Source of the DNA: Candidatus Poseidoniales archaeon
GTDB lineage: Archaea; Thermoplasmatota; Poseidoniia; Poseidoniales; Thalassarchaeaceae
Length of the DNA stretch: 52,210 nucleotides
Assembly (NCBI GenBank): GCA_012959435.1
Contig: DUDF01000196.1
Span: 1-52,210, forward strand
Direction of reading: 5' to 3'
In this document: positions 33,039 to 40,714 of the stretch, in pieces
Layout of the letters: each line of letters begins with the position of its first letter
How positions within the stretch are numbered: the stretch's first letter is position 1
Notes under the pieces: model-generated
The model's input: only the letters and a program-made list of their open reading frames with translations
Told to the model about the DNA's origin: nothing
Databases searched by the model: none
Translations under genes and position numbers: made by a program

Positions 33039-35018
33039 ATGTCCAGTGAAGAAGGTGAATCAACAGAGCATATTGATACCGCCCAATGCGGTGCGTGTCA
33101 AGAAGAAATTCCAGCAGATTCGGAAAGTTGCCCCAAGTGCGGAGTATCTTTTTCCGGTGTAAAAGAAGTTAATATGGGAGAATGTGGTTCTTGTAAAACA
33201 ATTGTACCTCTTGATTCCAAATCTTGCCCAAATTGCTCCATTGCATTTGTACTGGATGATTTGCTACAATCGGTAAATTCTTGGATGAAATCTGAGGGTT
33301 TATCTGTTGATGATGTATTCGGAAAATGGGATCACAACGACGATGGTGTACTATCTGGTTATGAGATTAAAAAGGGATTAATTGAGGCGGAAATCGCTGT
33401 TCTGCCAAAAAATGAGATTGAGCGATTCATTCACCAATTAGATTTGGATAATGATTCAATGATTTCCCTTACCGAATTAAACATAGCATTAATGCTTGAT
33501 GATGATGATTCTAGTGGGAAAACGGATCCCTCAGATGATTCAAGTGGCGTAGAATCTGATGATGATGATGATTCAGAAGATGAAAATGAGAAAAACGTAG
33601 GATATTCTGAAAACGTGTTGGCTCGTATCATGAAAAAACATGGTATTGAAGATGAAGAAGCCTTCCTTAAGTTTGCTATTTCTATAGATGAAGATGAAAA
33701 TTCCTACCTAAAGGAGTCTGAATTGAAAATGGCTGCTGATGCTTGGGATTTGGAGCATTCAACGGAAGGCGGCGATTCGAGCGACCTGAGTGAATCTGAC
33801 AGTGATGACGAAGAAGAATCTAGCCAAGATGATGATTCAGAAGATGATTCTGATAAACAAGAAGATGAAACAGAAGAACCTGATGATGAAGCAGACGAGG
33901 AAGAATCTGGCCAAGATGATGATTCTGATACACTAGAAGATGAAACAGAAGAACCTGATGATGAAGTAGACGAGGAAGAATCTGGCCAAGATGATGATTC
34001 AGAAGATGGCGAATCCGATGGTGAACCTACACTAATTGACCAACTTTCAAAACTTGTAAGAGAATCTGATGATAATATCAGATCTAGTTTTAATGAATTT
34101 GATTCTAATAAAGATAAGCGTATTTCTGGGAAAGAATTCAGAGAGACCGTTGAAAAATATTTTAGTGATTCCTTTAATGAAGAAAACATCGACGAATTGA
34201 TGCAAGCACTAGACGAAGATGAAGATGGAATGATTGACCTAATTGAATTCGTTGATGGCATTGAATCCCCTGATACAGTGAATGAAACTATTGAAGAAAA
34301 TAAAAAATCTGATGGCCCTACAGAGGCACAAATCTGGTTAATGAGGAACGAAGAAAACATTTTCCCAATTGGTTGGAGTTTAGTGGGGTTAACACTAGGT
34401 ATGGCTATTATCAACATTTATGGGTTCTTTTCGACCTTATTTGGCTGTAATGAAGGAGATAATGCATACCTCTTGAATAATGAATGGTGTGCTAATCATA
34501 CGAAACTGAATATACTCAATATATTCTCTCCAAGTGATCCAGCTTCTTGGAGTGAAAAGGGAACTTGGGGTATTCCAGACATATTGCTGGTGTTAATTTT
34601 AGTAGCATTAATAGGGGGCTCTATTTGGTTCCGTTCAATTGTAAAGGGTTGGAAACTTGAGCATCGAAAGAAGAAGACTACTGATGGTTCAGATGAAGAA
34701 GTCGATGATGAACCCGAAGAGGATGAGGACACAGGGGATGAAGAATCTGATGACCAAGATGACGACTCAGATGATGAAGAATCAGATGACGATGATTCTG
34801 ATGATGATGAAGATTCAGAAACAGATGACGAGTTAGACGATGAAGATGACGACGATGCTGAAATTGAAGTGGGTTCTAAGGTTGGAGTTGACCACGAAGG
34901 AGAGGAATGGCATGGTGAAATTATCGAATTTGATGAAGATGATGATGAAGTCCTAGTCAAGGATGACGATTCAGAGGAAGAGTACTGGGTACCATTTGAT
35001 GCATTATTCATGGATTGA
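33039..35018 (+). CDS. Membrane protein with two zinc ribbons, five EF-hands, acidic repeats and a C-terminal SH3/Tudor-like domain
   Basis: 659 residues, not recognised as a whole. Two zinc ribbons open it: C17/C20/C31/C34 and C49/C52/C63/C66. Five EF-hand loops follow: D98-E109 (DHNDDGVLSGYE), D135-E146 (DLDNDSMISLTE), D217-E228, D355-E366 (DSNKDKRISGKE) and D392-E403 (DEDEDGMIDLIE); each has acidic or polar residues at positions 1, 3, 5 and Glu at 12. Long Asp/Glu/Ser stretches separate them, including a tandem duplication. Two membrane helices (about 446-466 and 514-532) enclose a loop with C470 and C484. After a second acidic stretch comes a small beta-rich domain (KVGVDHEGEEWHGEIIEF, EEYWVPFDALF). 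Calcium sensing at the membrane is inference. Confidence 0.8.
   Translation: MSSEEGESTEHIDTAQCGACQEEIPADSESCPKCGVSFSGVKEVNMGECGSCKTIVPLDSKSCPNCSIAFVLDDLLQSVNSWMKSEGLSVDDVFGKWDHNDDGVLSGYEIKKGLIEAEIAVLPKNEIERFIHQLDLDNDSMISLTELNIALMLDDDDSSGKTDPSDDSSGVESDDDDDSEDENEKNVGYSENVLARIMKKHGIEDEEAFLKFAISIDEDENSYLKESELKMAADAWDLEHSTEGGDSSDLSESDSDDEEESSQDDDSEDDSDKQEDETEEPDDEADEEESGQDDDSDTLEDETEEPDDEVDEEESGQDDDSEDGESDGEPTLIDQLSKLVRESDDNIRSSFNEFDSNKDKRISGKEFRETVEKYFSDSFNEENIDELMQALDEDEDGMIDLIEFVDGIESPDTVNETIEENKKSDGPTEAQIWLMRNEENIFPIGWSLVGLTLGMAIINIYGFFSTLFGCNEGDNAYLLNNEWCANHTKLNILNIFSPSDPASWSEKGTWGIPDILLVLILVALIGGSIWFRSIVKGWKLEHRKKKTTDGSDEEVDDEPEEDEDTGDEESDDQDDDSDDEESDDDDSDDDEDSETDDELDDEDDDDAEIEVGSKVGVDHEGEEWHGEIIEFDEDDDEVLVKDDDSEEEYWVPFDALFMD
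33861..34000 (+). repeat. 75-bp tandem repeat inside the EF-hand protein gene
   Basis: Two nearly identical 65-base units start at 33861 and 33936, exactly 75 bases (25 codons) apart, and differ in one base (GCAGAC versus GTAGAC). Each encodes EDETEEPDDEADEEESGQDD or its A-to-V version. A partial, diverged copy lies just upstream (33810-33845). The near identity points to a recent duplication, and the unit keeps the frame, so copy number could vary between strains. Confidence 0.85.
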
Positions 35019-35022
35019 TGTT

Positions 35023-35388
35023 ATGGCAGACGCACTATCGAAATTTGACAATTTAGTGCAGTGCCCTGACTGCGGATGCCTCACTGAGAACACTGTATTA
35101 AGGTGCCCAGAATGTGGTCTATTCCATTATAATTTAGAAGAATTAGGGGAAAGAGAAACACCGACAATTGAACAGATAGTAGTAGAAAAACCGGACCTCA
35201 ATCCGGCACTATATAGCCTAAATCCAAATTCCCCACTTCCAATTTCTGACTTAGAAGAGGAAGAACACCCTGACCCAACAATAATTTGGTCCGATTCAAA
35301 TAATGACTTTGTGTTCGAATCTGATGATAGGCCTTTGAACATTGAAAATACCGATTGCCCAATTGATCGGAGCGATAAAGATGAATGA
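35023..35388 (+). CDS. Small zinc-ribbon protein with acidic tail
   Basis: 121 residues from ATG 35023, four bases after the previous stop. The ribbon is near the N-terminus: CPDCGC (residues about 12-17) and CPECGLF. The rest is acidic and proline-rich without a recognisable domain. Its stop (TGA 35386-35388) overlaps the alaX start (ATG 35381), so the EF-hand gene, this gene and alaX look like one operon. Function unknown. Confidence 0.68.
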   Translation: MADALSKFDNLVQCPDCGCLTENTVLRCPECGLFHYNLEELGERETPTIEQIVVEKPDLNPALYSLNPNSPLPISDLEEEEHPDPTIIWSDSNNDFVFESDDRPLNIENTDCPIDRSDKDE

Positions 35389-36112
35389 ATTACTGCATTT
35401 AAAGCAGCATCCAGGGACTAATCCTAAATCATTTACATCAACAATTTGTTCAGCAGAAGTGGTAGATGGCGACACTTGGGTCGAACTATCAGATTCTTAC
35501 TTTTATCCATCTGGTGGAGGGCAACCAGCAGATCATGGGTATCTAGAAAATGAAAGTTTTTCAATTCCTATTCAAGATGTGAAAAAACGTGCTAAACTAC
35601 TACATAACATAGGTATTATTGACAGTGATTTATTACTATTTGAAGGAACTGTTTCGGCCTCTATAGATATTAAAAGACGTAATATTTTGAGCAGAATGCA
35701 TACAGCCCAGCACCTTATATCGGCAGCAGCAGATGAACTATTTTCAGGCAGAACAATAGGCAACCAGATAGGATTAGATAAAACTAGAATTGATATTGGA
35801 ATCGAAGACCGATCAAAATTCGATAAAGAACTCTTAGAACAATTAGTTAATGATGGGATAGAACAGCAAATTTCTGTCACTATGGGTCTAGAACATCGTT
35901 CAAGCCTCACCTCTAATCCATTGGTCAGAGTCAATCTAGACTTACTACCTAAGAATGTAGAAGAATTACGAGTAATAACTATTGAAGGGAGAGATATTTG
36001 CCCATGTGCTGGAACTCATGTATCTAATACGAAGGAAATCGGTGAAATTCAAATCAATAAAGTAAAGTCAAAGGGTGCAGGAAAGTTGAGAGTTGAATAC
36101 TCATTATTGTAA
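35381..36112 (+). CDS. alaX: Alanyl-tRNA editing protein AlaX
   Basis: Free-standing editing domain that removes wrongly attached serine or glycine from tRNA-Ala. 243 residues, medium size (AlaX-M like). The zinc ligands are H107 and H111 (MHTAQH) with C209 and H213 (CPCAGTH), the family's HxxxH and CxxxH. The N-terminal strand domain contains SDSYFYPSGGGQPAD, shared with the AlaRS editing region. ATG 35381 overlaps the previous gene's end. Confidence 0.93.
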   Translation: MNELLHLKQHPGTNPKSFTSTICSAEVVDGDTWVELSDSYFYPSGGGQPADHGYLENESFSIPIQDVKKRAKLLHNIGIIDSDLLLFEGTVSASIDIKRRNILSRMHTAQHLISAAADELFSGRTIGNQIGLDKTRIDIGIEDRSKFDKELLEQLVNDGIEQQISVTMGLEHRSSLTSNPLVRVNLDLLPKNVEELRVITIEGRDICPCAGTHVSNTKEIGEIQINKVKSKGAGKLRVEYSLL

Positions 36113-36160
36113 TTCATTATTTCCCAACCAACGAGAAAGTTCGGTATTGTTGAATTAAAT

Positions 36161-36232
36161 GGGCCCGGGCGGATTTGAACCGCCGATCTTCGCCATGTCA
36201 AGGCGACGTCATAGCCCCTAGACCACGAGCCC
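36161..36232 (-). tRNA. tRNA-Val (anticodon GAC)
   Basis: 72-base cloverleaf read on the reverse strand. The acceptor arm is GGGCTCG with CGGGCCC (one T-G pair), the anticodon stem is TCGCC/GGCGA with loop TTGACAT, so the anticodon is GAC (valine). The T arm is GGCGG-TTCAAAT-CCGCC. The D stem is short (GTC/GAC). No intron is seen and the 3' CCA is not encoded, since the next bases read ATTTAA. Confidence 0.95.
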
Positions 36233-36254
36233 GATTATTTTGATTGCAGAGAGT

Positions 36255-36407
36255 TCATCCGATGATTTTGGATATTTTACCAGTACAACCTTCCGCTGAA
36301 CAGTGACCAGCTACCCTAGTTCGTCCATTACTCATTTTGATGAGTTTCCCGTCACGAACAGGACCATATGTCTTACACTTCAAACAGAAGCCTTCGTATT
36401 CCGCCAT
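36255..36407 (-). CDS. Small zinc-binding protein (DUF5679-like)
   Basis: 50-residue gene, easily missed because of its size. It encodes MAEYEGFCLKCKTYGPVRDG onward, with cysteines at 8, 11, 36 and 41 (CLKC and CSAEGC). The pattern FCxKC...NGR...GxC fits small archaeal zinc-ribbon proteins of the DUF5679 kind, for which no clear role is known. The ATG is at 36407. It sits 22 bases upstream of tRNA-Val on the same strand, so it may share a transcript with it. An AT-rich stretch (CATATTTG near 36432-36440) could be its promoter. Confidence 0.72.
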   Translation of the reverse strand: MAEYEGFCLKCKTYGPVRDGKLIKMSNGRTRVAGHCSAEGCTGKISKIIG

Positions 36408-36789
36408 TGCAACTGACCTTTCCAATAGAGACACAAATATGAATCCTCCGCGCGATAACTATTCTGGGATGAATGGATTCTTGACGAAAACAAAATCTAA
36501 AATTGATACCTCCACCCCCTAGGCTCTAAAGGTCAAATGTTGATTTCTTTCAAAATCACAGCATCGATTTTGCTACTAAACGTGACACTGCTCTAATATA
36601 AGTGCCACCCACTCATCTAAGGTGGATATTTGAATGACTGATAATGTATATTATCAGCCCTTACGGGGTGCGGGTTTTCCCCTATCTTTGTTGATTGGTT
36701 TTTGAAAGTCACTTCATTGAAAAATTTTGAAATCTAAAAAGCATTGAAGTTTTACAACAAGGATACACAGTAATACTTATGGGGGATAA
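36408..36789. other. Intergenic region with several hairpin-forming segments, no gene found
   Basis: 382 bases between the small zinc protein (reverse) and the 3' end of hutI (reverse). I find no ORF of convincing length; an ATG at 36634 opens only 23 codons. Structured segments cluster at 36605-36690: CCACC (36605-36609) with GGTGG (36621-36625), a perfect 8-bp stem CTGATAAT/ATTATCAG with a four-base loop (36638-36657), and GGGG...CCCC beginning near 36665. A TATA-like CTAATATAAG lies at about 36593-36602. This could be a small RNA, the terminator of hutI, or an operator region; sequence alone does not decide. Confidence 0.4.
36638..36657. terminator. Perfect 8-bp inverted repeat downstream of hutI
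   Basis: CTGATAAT, four-base spacer, ATTATCAG. The stem is AT-rich, and there is a run of T (TGGTTTTTG) about 40 bases further along the forward strand, outside the direction of hutI. Terminator, processing site or regulator-binding site are all possible; the terminator label is the weakest part of the call. Confidence 0.35.
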
Positions 36790-38097
36790 TCAATATTTGT
36801 GGTTGACCCACCCGCCATTTGACAAAGTCCCGAAAAATGGTTGATCGGAATTAGACCCATACCATCCTTCGATATTATCATCTTGAAGTATGTTTAGAGA
36901 TGCAGGGCCTCCCTCACTAATTGTACCTAACTTACTGTTTCTTCCTTCAAGTAATGAGCATGCGCTGTTTCTTGATGCTGCTACCAGGGCAGCCAATGGT
37001 GGAATACCTGATTGTTCAATAGCAATTTTTGAGATGAATGGTAGTGAAAGACTTGGGCAATTAGGATTAAAGTCAGTAGCTAAGGACCAAGCCCACCCAT
37101 TATCCAAGCATTGTTGGAAAGGAGGCCAATGGTCAAGCCCCAACACATGGGGGGTTGCGGGAAGGAAACCTTGGATTACCCCCGCCTTATGGCACGCATC
37201 TCTTGCATCGTCTGTACTCCATCCAGCGTGGTCCGCGGTTAATGCACCTAATTCTGCAGCAAGTTGTGCCCCTCCGCAATCTGAAAATTCATCAACGTGT
37301 AATCTTATTTCCAATCCTTGGGATTTTGCTTCTTTACAGATATCTTCTGTTTCTTCAATTGTAAACCAGCCATTTTCACAAAATACATCAGCATAGGTTG
37401 CAATACCCTGTTCAATGACTGCTGGTAACTGTTCAGACAATATTTCTTCAACATATTGAGATTGTGTCAATTCCTTAGGAACTGAATGCGCACCTAACCA
37501 AGTTGATGTTGTTTCTATCTGAAAATCATGCCCTGCTTGATTAGACGCAATAAGTAATTTCAATTCATCTTGTGTAGTTAATCCATAACCACTCTTAGTT
37601 TCTAAGAAAGTGGTACCAAAGTTCTCTGCATTTGTTACTCTCTCTCTTGCTGATAACAATAATTCTTGGAGTGGGGCGATTCTAGTCTCTCCAACTGTTT
37701 TGTTTATTCCCCCACCCATTTCCGATATTTGTTGGTAAGTATAACCCTGCTCACGCAAAGCAACTTCACCTGAACGGTCACCTGTCCAAACAAGATGTGA
37801 ATGGCCATCTACTAAACCAGGTATTACGGCTTTACCGGCTAAATCCCATACCTCAACATCACCTGTTTGAACTAGAGATGGAACACTTGAATCTAACTTC
37901 ATTTGATGGAAGTATTCAAGTTGTAATTCTTCAGAAAAACCAATTTTTTCTATTTCCTTATCGTTGGATAAGATAGCCAACCCAGCAGGATGAATGAGTA
38001 GCTCCTCATCGTACATAGTATTGCCAACAAGAGGGCCTTGGACCCCATTAGGAGAGAGGTGGGCAATAGGCCCGACGTTGAGCAACAGGCGCCGCAT
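36790..38097 (-). CDS. hutI: Imidazolonepropionase
   Basis: Amidohydrolase that opens imidazolone-5-propionate to N-formimino-L-glutamate, the step before FtcD. 435 residues. Metal ligands are in PGLVDGHSHLVWTGDR (H99 and H101), with a further His in IRLHVDEFSDCGGAQLA and an Asp in the ATDFNPNCPS block; SGYGLTTQDELKLL is also typical. ATG 38097 (MRRLLLNV) is chosen; a GTG at 38112 would add five residues. It is transcribed opposite to hutH and hutU and 4.8 kb from hutH, divergent from kae1. Confidence 0.95.
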   Translation of the reverse strand: MRRLLLNVGPIAHLSPNGVQGPLVGNTMYDEELLIHPAGLAILSNDKEIEKIGFSEELQLEYFHQMKLDSSVPSLVQTGDVEVWDLAGKAVIPGLVDGHSHLVWTGDRSGEVALREQGYTYQQISEMGGGINKTVGETRIAPLQELLLSARERVTNAENFGTTFLETKSGYGLTTQDELKLLIASNQAGHDFQIETTSTWLGAHSVPKELTQSQYVEEILSEQLPAVIEQGIATYADVFCENGWFTIEETEDICKEAKSQGLEIRLHVDEFSDCGGAQLAAELGALTADHAGWSTDDARDACHKAGVIQGFLPATPHVLGLDHWPPFQQCLDNGWAWSLATDFNPNCPSLSLPFISKIAIEQSGIPPLAALVAASRNSACSLLEGRNSKLGTISEGGPASLNILQDDNIEGWYGSNSDQPFFGTLSNGGWVNHKY

Positions 38098-38161
38098 GGT
38101 TCCCCCGGACACACTACAGGCTTGAAATGATGTGGCCTACCCGCAATGCTTGTTGAGAACT

Positions 38162-39172
38162 ATGGATGGGGGCGTAGTTGTAGGAATTGAGTCTACAGCC
38201 CACACCCTGTCAATTGGTAGTGTAGATGACAAAGGCTCCCCTGCGGCATCGTTTTCAGCATTTTACAGACCTGATGAAGGAGGAATTCATCCACGCGAAG
38301 CAGCAGACCATCATGCCGAACAAGCATCTTCACTAGTAAAACAACTATTACAATCGGGAATTACTCCCGATTTGGTATCTGCAATAGCCTTTAGCCAGGG
38401 CCCTGGGCTTGGTCCCTGTCTCAGAGTTGGAGCTAGTGTTGCAAGGGCACTAGCCAGTAAATGGGGCGTCCCTTTAGTGGGGGTAAATCATTGCGTTGCT
38501 CACATTGAAATTGGTCGTCAGCAATGCCAAATGGACGACCCAGTTTTACTATACGTTTCTGGAGGAAATACCCAAGTTATTGCTCGGATGGGAGATCGAT
38601 ATCGAGTACTTGGGGAAACCCTAGACATTGGTATTGGAAATATGCTAGATAAGTTTGCTAGAGGTCAAGACCTGCCCTTCCCTGGAGGGCCGAAAATTGA
38701 AAAATTAGCAACTTCTTGGAGGGAAGAAAATATGGATGCGAGTCTTGATGACTATTCATTACCTTATGCTGTACATGGGATGGATTTGGCGTTTTCAGGA
38801 TTACTTACGGCCGCCTCTAGATTAGTGAAAAGAGGGGCGCAATTAGGTGCCGTTTGTTGGAGTTTACAAGAACATGCATTTGCGGCTTGCATTGAAGTTG
38901 CAGAGAGAGCCATGGCTCATACTGGAAAAACCGAATTACTGTTTGGCGGTGGTGTGGCTTGCAACCAGAGAATTAAGCAAATGGGCGAAATAATGGCTAT
39001 AGAGAGAGGGGCTAAATCTAATGCACCGGCACCTCAATTCTGTGTTGACAATGGCTCAATGATTGCCACATTAGGCCGATTACAGGTACTAAATGATGGC
39101 GGTATTTCATATGAATCTTCAGCAGTTAATCAGGCACTTAGGACTGATGAGACACCAATTTCTTGGTCTTAG
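38162..39172 (+). CDS. kae1: Kae1 (tRNA threonylcarbamoyladenosine synthesis protein)
   Basis: Catalytic subunit of the KEOPS complex making t6A at position 37 of ANN-decoding tRNAs. 336 residues, ASKHA/TsaD fold. The metal-binding histidines are H110 and H114 (VNHCVAHIEIG). Other family blocks: VVGIESTAHT at the start, SQGPGLGPCLRVG, LYVSGGNTQVI, and the phosphate-binding LLFGGGVACNQRI. ATG 38162 (MDGGVVVGIEST) gives the usual archaeal N-terminus. No Bud32 kinase is fused or adjacent; the next gene is an unknown. Confidence 0.96.
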   Translation: MDGGVVVGIESTAHTLSIGSVDDKGSPAASFSAFYRPDEGGIHPREAADHHAEQASSLVKQLLQSGITPDLVSAIAFSQGPGLGPCLRVGASVARALASKWGVPLVGVNHCVAHIEIGRQQCQMDDPVLLYVSGGNTQVIARMGDRYRVLGETLDIGIGNMLDKFARGQDLPFPGGPKIEKLATSWREENMDASLDDYSLPYAVHGMDLAFSGLLTAASRLVKRGAQLGAVCWSLQEHAFAACIEVAERAMAHTGKTELLFGGGVACNQRIKQMGEIMAIERGAKSNAPAPQFCVDNGSMIATLGRLQVLNDGGISYESSAVNQALRTDETPISWS

Positions 39173-39255
39173 TTGATATTGAATACTAGCCACTCAACAC
39201 TGTAAGAGTTATGAGGGGTCGGCAGTAGGCCGCACCACAGAAGGGGTGTAACTGG

Positions 39256-40179
39256 TTGGCAAGAAAGAAACAGAAACCATTTAATCCATTTGATAAAGGC
39301 GCAGCCTCAAAGAGAAAAAAACCAACTTACCAAAAATCTAGAGAGCCTCAAAAAGAGGTCCCTACGCGTCATTCCCCTGCAACTTTAGGACCTGCTCCTT
39401 CGGCAATAAAAGACCAGGCCTCAAAGCCCGCGATACCGCAATCTCACCTACAACCCAAATCTACTTCTGAACCTGTCCTTAAAAAAGAAGAGAAAGCACT
39501 CGTAACTAAGGATGAAATTATTAATGATGACACTATTGAAGAATCTACACCGATTGAATCAGTAGAAGAAGAATCTGACGATATTGAAATCAAAGATGCA
39601 ACTACCCCTGATGGTCCTGCTGCAGCAGTAGGGAAAGTCAGAAGTCGTGGGTTGCAACAAAAACAACAACAAAAAGAAACTGACGATAATAATGATTCTG
39701 ATAAAGATAGAGTCAGCGAATTAATTGCTGAAAGTAGAGCATTAGCAGTTGATTCTGGAATAGTCATTGAAGGGGAGTCAAAGGATAAAGAAAATCCGAT
39801 CACAAAAGCGGCAGAAGCCGCCAGAACTGCCATGGTTAAATCAAAATCAACAAGTGAGAAAGCCTACGAAAAGCGTAGTAAAATGATTGCAAAAAAACGT
39901 AAGACTAGGGCCTCATCTGCCCCTTCAAAAAGGATTGTTAAATTGAATCGCCGTAAATACATGGAATTCAAAGTTGATGTTAGAGAAATCATGGAAGAAG
40001 AAAATGTCGATGAAGAGCACAGAGCAAATCTCCTTGGCTCTACTTGGGCAAAGGGAGAGCGCCAAGGTATTGATGCAGCAATAGAATTCGTAGAAGAAAA
40101 ATTAGAAGATCAAATAATCTCTGATAAAACTGCGGAAAGAATTATCAAAGTCCTGAAAGGATATAGGAAAGTGAGATGA
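39256..40179 (+). CDS. Unknown charged protein, basic head and helical C-terminus
   Basis: 307 residues with a TTG start at 39256. The first 230 are low-complexity: basic N-terminus (MARKKQKPFNPFDKG), Pro/Ser/Lys-rich middle, then an acidic Glu/Asp segment, and a basic stretch (KRSKMIAKKRKTRASSAPSKR). The final 75 are predicted helical and look conserved (MEFKVDVREIMEEENVDEEHRANLLGSTWA onwards). Not recognised. The FKBP start follows its stop directly with no gap, so they are likely translated together. RNA binding or ribosome association is only a guess from the charge pattern. Confidence 0.68.
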   Translation: MARKKQKPFNPFDKGAASKRKKPTYQKSREPQKEVPTRHSPATLGPAPSAIKDQASKPAIPQSHLQPKSTSEPVLKKEEKALVTKDEIINDDTIEESTPIESVEEESDDIEIKDATTPDGPAAAVGKVRSRGLQQKQQQKETDDNNDSDKDRVSELIAESRALAVDSGIVIEGESKDKENPITKAAEAARTAMVKSKSTSEKAYEKRSKMIAKKRKTRASSAPSKRIVKLNRRKYMEFKVDVREIMEEENVDEEHRANLLGSTWAKGERQGIDAAIEFVEEKLEDQIISDKTAERIIKVLKGYRKVR

Positions 40180-40665
40180 ATGACAACAATAGATAACGAT
40201 AAAGTAGCAATGGTACACTATAGAGGGACTTTCCCTGAAGATGGTGAAGAATTTGATTCAAGTCATGAGGGGGAGCCTTTAGGATACCTAGTGGGTGCAA
40301 CTCCTCCAAACATGATCCCTGGCTTTGAAAGAGAAATGATGGGAGCAAAAGTTGGTGAAAAAAGGGAATTCACCTTGATGGCAGAAGATGCTTATGGGGA
40401 AGAAACAGAGGAAGCAGTAATGGAAATCCCAGCAGCAGAATTCCCTGAAGACATGGAAATGGACCTAGGGATGACTTTGATGTCTGCTATGGGGCCATTC
40501 CGCGTTGTAGGAATTACTGATACTACAATAAAATGTGACTTTAACCACCCATTATCAGGACGTGCATTAAAGTTTGAAGTAGAGGTTGTTGATGTCAGAG
40601 ATGCCTCTGAAGAAGAATTGGAACATGGGCATGTTCATGGTGAAGGCGGGCATCAGCACGATTGA
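40180..40665 (+). CDS. FKBP-type peptidyl-prolyl isomerase, SlyD-like
   Basis: 161 residues. The FKBP core carries VAMVHYRGTFPEDGEEFDSS, PPNMIPGFEREMMGAKVGEK and the conserved catalytic-pocket residues; an insert-in-flap type domain (EDAYGEETEEAVMEIPAAEF onwards) marks the SlyD group. The tail HGHVHGEGGHQHD is His-rich and could bind nickel or other divalent metals, as in SlyD. Folding helper in the cytoplasm. Start abuts the previous gene's stop. Confidence 0.93.
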   Translation: MTTIDNDKVAMVHYRGTFPEDGEEFDSSHEGEPLGYLVGATPPNMIPGFEREMMGAKVGEKREFTLMAEDAYGEETEEAVMEIPAAEFPEDMEMDLGMTLMSAMGPFRVVGITDTTIKCDFNHPLSGRALKFEVEVVDVRDASEEELEHGHVHGEGGHQHD

Positions 40666-40714
40666 CCAAAAATAATGACCCTTGTCAACCCCTCCGGGAT
40701 AACGAGGGCGGCCT

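Noticed and set aside
33810-34000. CRISPR-like array from the repeated units
   Set aside because: Repeats are in-frame coding copies without unique spacers.
33400-35000. Long reverse-strand open frames rich in Ser (33704-34417, 34496-35011)
   Set aside because: They are reverse images of the Asp/Glu-rich repeats of the EF-hand gene, with Ser-rich low-complexity content and no domain.
36337-36522. 61-codon forward frame over the small zinc protein region
   Set aside because: Overlaps the reverse-strand gene with a clear Cys pattern; no family match and no start context.
36634-36705. 23-codon ORF in the 36.6 kb hairpin region
   Set aside because: Too short and spanned by the inverted repeat; no ribosome-binding site close upstream.
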